DNA of 64,000 nucleotides from Poa pratensis. Its lineage: Eukaryota; Streptophyta; Magnoliopsida; Poales; Poaceae. Position 1 is the stretch's first letter; every line of letters starts with the position of its first letter. Shown piece by piece: positions 59,816 through 64,000 of this stretch. Made by a program: the position numbers and the translations under genes. Where the stretch lies: NCBI GenBank assembly GCA_947311845.1, contig CAMZMU010000089.1, forward strand, positions 18,604,336 through 18,668,335, written 5' to 3'. Under the pieces are notes generated by a model that did not search any database, was not told where the DNA came from, and saw nothing but the letters and a program-made list of their open reading frames with translations.

Positions 59816-60059
59816 CATTGACTTCTAACGGACGAAGCGAGATTTTTATCAGGACTGTGACACAATGTTCGAGCTAGCTCAGCTGGTCAGTCCTATTAAA
59901 AAAAGTGCTATGTGCAGAGCTAGTATAAGCCAAAGTCAGAGCCCTTCTCGAGTAGAACTATCCTAGGCTTCAGATTTTTGAAGCAACATGAAAACCATTC
60001 GACGGTTGAACGTCATGGTTCTGCTACAGGTTTGGATCCTTTCGCAAACTGTTCCCGCC

Positions 60060-61079
60060 ACTTCGAATCACACGAATCTCTAGCTAGAAAATAAAGTTTT
60101 TGCTCTTTCGTCCGTCAGTCTCTATACCACCGGCACCGGTTGTAATTAAATTTCGTCAAAATCGGCCGTGCCGAAAGACTGCGAGGCACTCATGGCCTTT
60201 CCATCTACAAGTATGGTATATTTTCAGCTGGCCAAGTACATAGTACATAGTACTCCACGAAAGAAAAAACTGCCTGCCGGGTCGTCCTGCTCGGCGACTC
60301 CACAGGCGATCCAATCTCGCCGGAAAAAGCCCACGCCCGAGCGCCGCCCTCGCCGCCGCCGCCACTGCTGGTCCGGTGGCGGCGGCGGCGCTGCCCTGCG
60401 TCGATGACGGAGGGTGTGGTGGCGGGGTACTTCGGCAGTACTTTCGTGAGCGTGGCGGCGGTGCTTGCTGGAGCGACCATGGGGATGGAACGTTGCGGCG
60501 GCGGCCCGGTGCGGCGGGCGTGGCTGCAGTCGGAAGGAGCAGGGGCAGCAGCGCCGTCCTGCCAGCACCACCGCGCACGTGCGGCCGAATCTGGGCCTAG
60601 ACCCAATCTGGGCTGCCCAGTTTTGGTTACGTGACGGTGCACAACTTCTTTGATCTGAAAGACGGCTTCCAAGCACTAGCTCGGGCTGCGGCTAGGTTGC
60701 CATCGGTCTGCCGGAGTTTTCCGGTGGGTCGGGGCGGCCAGGACGACCGGTTGCGTGGGGCCCGGTCAGAATAAAGGTGGTTTCAGTCCAAGGGTTTCAA
60801 CTCGCGCAACGATGAAGATCTTCCTGACACATGCTCCTCGATTTGGCCGGACAGTCGGGTTCCAGAAAACTCCGCCGGCGAACTTCCATGTGCGTTCATG
60901 CCTAGAGATTGCTGGATCGGTGGGATTCGGTCGTGCCCACGATTCTCCGTTAAGGAGCAAGCGGTATGAAGCTCTGCTATCTGTTGCCATCTTGGATGAA
61001 GTCAGAGGCGGAGAATGTCATGAAAGCCGAGATCGGAGGACTAGGAACGGTGATTTGACTCTTGGTGACGATGAGGAAC
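60060..61079. other. GC-rich unassigned stretch
   Basis: From 60,320 to 60,760 the sequence is very GC-rich, with open frames on both strands, none recognised. A CCGGTTGTAATTAAATTTC word near 60,136 recurs near 61,851, so part of this sequence is duplicated. Confidence 0.3.
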
Positions 61080-61543
61080 TTGCTTGAAGCTTCAGGACTC
61101 GTATGCAGCGGTATGAAAGTGGGGGCGACAACACATGTGAAGTTCAAAGTTCTACCTTTCAGGGTGAAAATCCAAGGTCTGGTCTTAATTGGTTGTGCCT
61201 GGCAATGGCCTTCTTGAAGACATTGTTTTGAGAGCGGGGACTATCTCCAGGGTGAAAACCCAAGATCTCGATCGGGCGACGACGGCGCTTGTGCACTGTT
61301 TCCTTCTTGAAGGCGTTGCTTTTGGAGAGATTGGACATCAGGTGTTGTTTTGGTGGTGATTGTGTTACTGCTATAAGGACTGTAACTCTGTAGCGGGACT
61401 TTTCTTTTTTAGTTTCTTCTTCTTATTGTCTTTTGGCTGTGTGCATCCGTAATACCTTCGGTTATTACGTTGTTGCAGAGTCTGGGTGTATTTGGTATCT
61501 TCGCGATATTAATATATACTCTTTATAAAAAATACACACGCCA
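61080..61543 (+). mobile_element. LINE-like 3' tail
   Basis: It ends with the grass LINE type of tail: GAGTCTGGGTGTATTTGGTA, then GATATTAATATA and TCTTTATAAAAAA. No ORF2 sequence is visible; the left limit is uncertain. Confidence 0.45.
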
Positions 61544-62829
61544 ATCACGAGTTTTACTTTTACATGCTCGAGACCTCGAGTGATGTGTGCGAGTGCCAGC
61601 TGGTAGTAGATTTTTCGTTCCATCTTTTGCCGGGGGATGCTAGCTTACGGGCACCCGTGGGCAGGGTCGATTTTCCGACAGCCCACGAGTGTCGTTTAAC
61701 TGTCAGTTTAACTGTCGGAAGCGGGAGGTAGAAGAAGATCGGAGCCGGAGAAGAACACCGAAGGGGAAGAAAAATCCCTTGTTGCCCACGTCGCTCTCAT
61801 GTTACACAGCCACTGCCGAACTATAGATCTGTTCCGCCCCCGCCGCCACCACCGGTTGTAATTAAATTTCATCAAAACCGGCTGGGCCGCCTGCCGCCAC
61901 CGCTAACGGCTGGCGGCGCTTCCGCGACCTCCTCGCCGCACCGCCCTGCTCGAACCTCCGCCTCCGCCGGTAGTCCGCCGCCCCGGCCATCCCTCTAAGG
62001 TCGGCCCCCCGCAGCCCCCACAATTAAGTTCATAGCTCGTCGGCGCTCACTCCAGCCTCGACGACGTCTTCTCCGCCATGGCTCCCTGTCGGTCATGGCG
62101 ACGTCGCCGGTGCCGTCTCGGTGCTGGTGGCGGTTGTTTGGTGGTGGTCATGGTGGAGGAGATGTGGAGGCGGCGTGGCTTTTTTCCCCTGCGGAATTTG
62201 CTCGCCCGTCGCTGGTTCCTAGGGAAGAAGATAAGATAAAAGAGAGGAGGTGGTGAGACCCAGAATGTGTTAGTAGTTTTGACCGTGGCCACGGTTGCTC
62301 GGGAAAGAGCCTAACTATCTTTTGTCCCAGCTATTATTTGCTCTTAGTTTGATTTGACGACATGTATTTTTGTTGTTGAAAGAAAGGCCGGCATTGTTTT
62401 TCCTTAATTCATTAAATAAGGAGTCAGAGACAAAGCCATGCTTGAGTTTGGACAAAAACGCAAATTTTTCGGAAGTGAACACATAAAATTTTGAAGGTTA
62501 TGATTCGAATAACATCTATTTTTTTGCCAAAAAATTGTGAACGCTAGGAGATACCGGGCGAGAATCACCATAGATGTACCTGATGGAATAGAACACCCTT
62601 ATGTTTGAGTTTGGACAAAAAAGCAAATTGTTCTTACGGAAGGATAGATTTGGCTTGGAAGTACCGGCTCTAAAGAAAACTTTCCTCGATATAAGGCCCT
62701 AAGACCCCCACTTAGTGCAGGGGTTAACAAAAGCCTGCAAGACCCGGTGAACAGGCGCAACTATTTTTTCACATATCCAGGAAGATCATACGGCAGCGCA
62801 TGTGTGCGCACACACCCACTCAACACCAA
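61544..62829. other. Unassigned intergenic stretch
   Basis: A GC-rich part (61,840-62,180) with no recognised frame is followed by AT-rich sequence. 62,530-62,680 resembles 55,850-56,000. Confidence 0.35.
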
Positions 62830-63318
62830 GGGCGTGTTTGGTAGCCCAGGTGACCCCAACCATACCTTGGCCATGCAAATTTTGGCCATTTGGTTGCTTG
62901 GACCAGCCCGCGTGCATGCATGCGTTCTTCAACCTCCGTCGCCGCCTTTCGCCGCAGTGAACTGCACTGTCACGGCAGTAGCTACTACGCTTGTCACCGC
63001 CGTTCGTCGCCATGAACTGTGTTGTCACAACAATAGCTACTGCACTTGTTGCTGTCGTTCGCCATGGAACCGATCACGGGAGGTAAGTTCACCATGTAGA
63101 CTAGAAGATGAGAGTAGCTCGCGTGCACATGCAACCAGTGATGCAATGTAGGTAACCAAACACAAAAATGCAAAATAAATAGGCTAAAAATATAAACAAT
63201 ATGCAGGTAACGAAACAAGATGTACAACATGGTTCAACTTCCGTGTTTCAAGGGTCAAGCCCTACTGAGCCTAGGATGCAAAGTCCTAAAAATCGATGCG
63301 AGTAACCAAACAGGCCCC
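62830..63318. mobile_element. MITE-like element with Harbinger/hAT-type ends
   Basis: The ends GGGCGTGTTTGGTAGCCC and GTAACCAAACAGGCCCC are imperfectly inverted over about 15 bp and enclose 489 bp. An internal ~65-bp direct duplication lies at about 62,950-63,070. The target duplication is unclear, so the class is uncertain. Confidence 0.5.
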
Positions 63319-63334
63319 AGAAAGCCACTCATAG

Positions 63335-64000
63335 TTGCTTAGTGTCACATTTCTACTTGTGACTTGAGACATTAGATGTGATAGTTTTATTAGAATGTCA
63401 TGTTGACACAACCATAATGTTTATTATGGAAACGCTTCATTGAAGAAGGGGCTGCTCATAATAGAACGTGAATGCCCATGTGCTCCTTATTGAGTTATGA
63501 CAACATATAACTTCATGAAAGTATCAATGGTATGGTTGTTGCACCACATGGTATAAGATTATGTACTAGTGCTCCTATTTAAACATGCGAGGAGTGATCG
63601 AACATGATCATTATTTGCAAACAAGCCATCATGTTAGGTCGAGTATAGCCTAGTAATTTATAGGTTATTGTTGGCATACACCATATACCATAGTACACAA
63701 GATTTGGACTATGTTTGGACTGTGTGTACAATGTTGCTGAAACCATATAGTACATCCTAGGATTTGGAAGTATCAGAATTTGTGATTGCTCTGATCTGGA
63801 TACTTCTTCAAGGTAACAACCACAACATCGTCGATTGAATATGGACTCTTCGCCGGCATTTTGGGCATTCATGATAGACAGATTCATCTCATGGACTTCT
63901 TTCTTTCCTCATCGAATTGGCACACTTGACCGGAGTTGTAAGAAGAATTGAGTTTTTTTAATCCTTGACCAATCAGTTGCCTTGTGAAACATGGAAGCAA
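63335..64000. repeat. Unclassified ~0.7-kb repeat, copy 3 (cut by window edge)
   Basis: It matches copies 1 and 2 in the same orientation, about 6.55 kb after copy 2. The last bases reproduce CCAATCAGTTGCC and ACATGGAAGCAA seen at 52,000-52,030. Confidence 0.75.

Noticed and set aside
59873..59893. tRNA-like GCTAGCTCAGCTGGTCAG
   Set aside because: Only the 5' arm resembles a tRNA; no anticodon stem, B box or acceptor match follows.
60205..60676. 150-155 residue frames on the minus strand
   Set aside because: CpG-rich, stop-poor sequence with equally long frames on the other strand and no recognised domain.

Overview
The window is nuclear DNA of a large-genome grass, most likely Triticeae (wheat, barley, rye or Aegilops). 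This rests on dense nested LTR retrotransposons, Stowaway MITEs with CTCCCTCC ends, an Au-like SINE, CACTA elements with CACTAGTAGGAAAAG ends and spliced genes. No rRNA, tRNA, CRISPR or prokaryotic feature was seen. The species cannot be fixed from sequence alone.

Layout. 1-13,279: a minus-strand Ty3/gypsy element (5' LTR 12,282-13,279, tRNA-Met-type primer site, frameshifted gag-pol; its 3' end lies outside the window) is split by a young full-length non-autonomous LTR element (533-7,666; target duplication ATCGC, tRNA-Asp-type primer site). 13,280-18,120: remains of a copia pol and a LINE, split by a solo LTR (14,634-17,567, duplication AGCCC) that itself holds a CACTA element (15,822-17,176). 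18,257-35,100: four diverged tandem copies of a small unrecognised minus-strand gene (A 18.5 kb, B 20.2 kb, C 23.4 kb, D 28.0 kb) with a shared TATA/upstream block, mixed with a SINE, a solo LTR, a hAT MITE and LINE pieces. In copy D a 6.3-kb LINE separates the coding region from its promoter-like block. 35,115-39,980: the upstream part of copy D, expanded by a 3.3-kb insert of unknown type, MITEs and a second CACTA element (38,536-39,910).

41,459-49,742 is the only clear conserved host gene: a 28-exon L-arabinokinase (ARA1-like) locus, with a glycosyltransferase-like N-terminus and a GHMP kinase C-terminus. All introns keep GT/AG borders, but the reading frame has one nonsense codon (45,492), a 2-nt and a 1-nt deletion, and an in-frame loss of the GFGH motif. 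It is therefore a recent pseudogene or a truncated allele, with the caveat that the two indels could be sequence errors.

49,970-64,000 is intergenic: diverged direct duplications of an unclassified sequence (three copies of a ~0.7-kb block at 51.4, 56.8 and 63.3 kb), five or more MITEs, LINE tails and a 1.84-kb TRIM-like LTR element (57,978-59,815). No intact host gene was recognised there.

Few genes here can be said to work together. The two gene-level stories are a promoter-sharing tandem family being eroded by insertions, and a sugar-kinase gene that appears to have died recently.
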